Shown here: one piece after another, positions 62,432 through 64,000 of the stretch | How positions within the stretch are numbered: the first letter of the stretch is position 1 | Layout: each line of letters begins with the position of its first letter | Assembly (NCBI RefSeq): GCF_009938205.1 | Contig: NZ_AP019655.1 | Location: 186,001 to 250,000, forward strand | DNA length: 64,000 nucleotides | Origin: Vibrio panuliri | GTDB lineage: Bacteria > Pseudomonadota > Gammaproteobacteria > Enterobacterales > Vibrionaceae | Direction of reading: 5' to 3' | Notes under the pieces: generated by a model | What the model saw: only the letters and a program-made list of their open reading frames with translations | Database searches by the model: none | What the model was told of the DNA's origin: nothing | Made by a program: the position numbers and the translations under genes

Positions 62432-62442
62432 CTTCTTAATCC

Positions 62443-63798
62443 TTACAGGCGTGAGCCGTTTTCAATCATGGTGGCGCGAATTTTCGCAACATCTAGGTCA
62501 CGAATCGCCGAATCTGTATCAATTGCTTGTACTGCCGCAACACCAGCAGCGTGGCCCAATTCAAAACACTGAGCCGTTACGCGAGCAGAAGCTAGAGCTT
62601 CGTGTTCAGCACTTAAACAGCGGCCTGCGACGATGATGTTCTCACCAACAACAGGAACCAGTGTGTGGAATGGGATGTCGTAGTAATCATTAAGCAGCCA
62701 ATGAAGTTTTGGCTTGTCACCTGAATGCAGCTCAATTGGCCAAGGCGTGCGACATACACCGTCTTCACGTTTGCGGCAGTTCACTACATCTTCGTTAGTC
62801 AGTGTTTCAACACCGACGATAGAGCGAGTTTGGCGGATACCCACTTCAACGCCCGTATCAACCACAAATGCGTCTTCACAACCCGGAACAAACTTGTTTA
62901 GGAAGCGTGCGTACTCGCGTACTTGGCGACGGCCAAATACTTCAGCTTCAGTAAAGTCAGCCGGATCAATCACGTTTAGCATGCGACCATCTTGGCCCGC
63001 TAGACGTGTGGCGTTAACCATGAGTTCGTTAGCACGAGTGGTTGGGAAAATCCAAATCTTGTGGCGTGGTAGTTCATACTCGCCGCTTGCGTTTGCTGCC
63101 AAGATATTTTCGGTTACTTTTGGTGGACAGATAGTATCTTCACCGTAGTACTCAAGGTACTTATCCATGTCAACACCACCGAAGCGGAAGAACATAGTTG
63201 GGTTTTGAATACGACCATTATCACCGAAGTAGTAATCCATGCCAGCACGGGCAACAACCGCTGCGTCACCGGATGCGTCGATGATCATCTTGCTTAGGAT
63301 CACGCTTTGACCCGCATTAGATTCAACGATAACACCTTTAAATGCGTCGCCATCCATGATGACACCAGTTACTGCCGTGTGGAATAGGGTCTTAACGCCC
63401 GCTTGTTCTAGGAAGTCGTCAGCAACTTCACGCCAAACCAGTGGATCGTGAGTCACGGTAAATGTTTTGCCGTAACGTTGTGGCTCAGTGACGCCACCTT
63501 TGTTTTCTAGCGCCTGACGAAAACGTTCTGTAAAACCGTACACAACTTGCTCTGGTTGCGCGTCTTCGTTGTCAGTTGCCATGTACATGCCGCAGATAGT
63601 GCCTGATAGGCCCGCTACCGCTGCACCGCCACAAAAGCCGTACTTTTCAATTAGCCAAGTTTTTTTACCAAGGCGACCGGCGCTTTCCGCTGCAGCCACG
63701 CCCGCAGGACCACCACCGATGACTAGCACTTCTACTTCTGCCAACACAGGTAGATCCGGTGTGCTTTCATAACGACGGATAATGTTCCAAGATTTCAT
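62443..63798 (-). CDS. FAD-dependent oxidoreductase (FAD_oxidored family)
   Basis: 451 residues. FAD-binding VEVLVIGGGPAGVAAAESAGRLGKKTWLIEKYGFCGGAAV at the N-terminus, DASGDAAVVARAG in the middle and GENIIVAGRCLSAEHEALASARV near the end. The FCGGAAVAGLSGT and GICGMY-type Cys stretches are typical of PF12831 members. Substrate unknown; as the first gene of the operon it is divergent from a GntR regulator. Ribosome site GAGGTAAG. Confidence 0.87.
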   Translation of the reverse strand: MKSWNIIRRYESTPDLPVLAEVEVLVIGGGPAGVAAAESAGRLGKKTWLIEKYGFCGGAAVAGLSGTICGMYMATDNEDAQPEQVVYGFTERFRQALENKGGVTEPQRYGKTFTVTHDPLVWREVADDFLEQAGVKTLFHTAVTGVIMDGDAFKGVIVESNAGQSVILSKMIIDASGDAAVVARAGMDYYFGDNGRIQNPTMFFRFGGVDMDKYLEYYGEDTICPPKVTENILAANASGEYELPRHKIWIFPTTRANELMVNATRLAGQDGRMLNVIDPADFTEAEVFGRRQVREYARFLNKFVPGCEDAFVVDTGVEVGIRQTRSIVGVETLTNEDVVNCRKREDGVCRTPWPIELHSGDKPKLHWLLNDYYDIPFHTLVPVVGENIIVAGRCLSAEHEALASARVTAQCFELGHAAGVAAVQAIDTDSAIRDLDVAKIRATMIENGSRL

Positions 63799-63830
63799 TC
63801 TTACCTCACTAATAGATAACTGATGTTCAT

Positions 63831-63893
63831 CTGATATATCAGTTGTATGTTTTAAATATATTCCTAAATTCTTTTCTGGTACAATCAGATTGT
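63831..63893. promoter_or_regulatory. Palindromes in the GntR / FAD-oxidoreductase intergenic region
   Basis: CTGATATATCAG at 63831-63842 and ACAATCAGATTGT at 63881-63893 are both perfect inverted repeats. They lie between the divergent catabolic operon and the GntR gene and are plausible GntR operators. Assignment is inference. Confidence 0.5.
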
Positions 63894-63944
63894 TCTTAAC
63901 GTGATATTGCTCACTAAAAGATTGAATAAAGGAATAGAACCTAT

Positions 63945-64000
63945 ATGAGCGTTAACGCAGTCAATAAGACCGAGGTTGCATACAGCAAGCTCGAGAAAAT
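63945..64000 (+). CDS. GntR-family regulator (N-terminal fragment)
   Basis: Only 18 codons lie in the window: MSVNAVNKTEVAYSKLEK. VAYSKLEK matches the first helix of GntR winged-helix domains. AAGGA at 63930-63934 supports the start. It is divergent from the FAD oxidoreductase operon, the usual arrangement of a local repressor. Domain C-terminus is outside the window, so subfamily is unknown. Confidence 0.6.
   Translation, partial: MSVNAVNKTEVAYSKLEK

Noticed and set aside
62714..63148. 144-residue plus-strand frame
   Set aside because: It is antisense to the FAD oxidoreductase and Ser/Pro/Thr-rich, a typical shadow.

Overview
The window reads as chromosome-2-type DNA of a Vibrio. The gene content supports this: a lap-type adhesin-control locus, putA-putP, an ecfT/AA'/S set, deoD, a DUF523-MerR-photolyase-L,D-transpeptidase run, lpp, a DEAD-box helicase and a DUF368 polyprenyl-phosphate translocase. 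From memory, several of these sit close together on V. cholerae chromosome II (VCA0040 to VCA0061 area). I did not run any alignment. No rRNA, tRNA, CRISPR array, integrase or intact insertion sequence was seen.

Layout. 1-4.6 kb (minus): lapC-lapG-lapD-lapB, a type I secretion and c-di-GMP-controlled adhesin release module. 4.9-9.7 kb: pdxH, a PAS-LuxR regulator, two PEGA-domain envelope proteins (one with a sulfatase-modifying-factor fold) and a possible small RNA. 10.2-17.6 kb: proline catabolism (AraC regulator, putA without its DNA-binding domain, a detached PutA C-terminal-like domain, putP, an Lrp regulator). 17.7-26.8 kb: mixed housekeeping (Nudix, DUF445, ABC exporter, CtlX-type hydrolase, DUF368, PilZ, two GNATs, MFS). 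26.9-30.1 kb: an ECF transporter behind a perfect MetJ-like palindrome. 30.3-36.6 kb: YiaV/YiaW pair, a TPR diguanylate cyclase with a TPR partner whose own GGDEF looks dead, and a transposase-derived zinc-ribbon protein. 36.6-42.5 kb: deoD, then DUF523/DUF1722, MerR and photolyase behind paired TTGTACA operators, L,D-transpeptidase and YitT. 42.5-44.4 kb: a long non-coding stretch with a second small-RNA candidate, then five tandem paralogous genes for tiny exported proteins, the least explained item in the window. 44.6-49.5 kb: LysR regulator, CatB-type acetyltransferase and an HlyD/ABC-2 export operon. 49.7-50.7 kb: three tandem copies of a 380-bp hairpin-rich repeat. 50.7-54.6 kb: Fur-boxed iron-sparing fumC operon and a large exported beta-helix protein. 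54.9-59.3 kb: GNAT, HAD phosphatase, beta-hydroxyacid dehydrogenase, lpp and DEAD-box helicase. 59.5-64 kb: BCCT transporter, enolase-superfamily enzyme and FAD oxidoreductase, divergent from a GntR regulator; probably a catabolic operon of unknown substrate.

Themes. c-di-GMP is made (GGDEF protein at 31.9 kb) and sensed (LapD, PilZ protein) by products of the window. Envelope maintenance recurs (LapG/LapD, L,D-transpeptidase, Lpp, DUF368, exporters). Several small operons carry recognisable operators (Fur, MetJ-like, MerR-like), so substrate or signal can be guessed from regulation even where enzymology is unclear.
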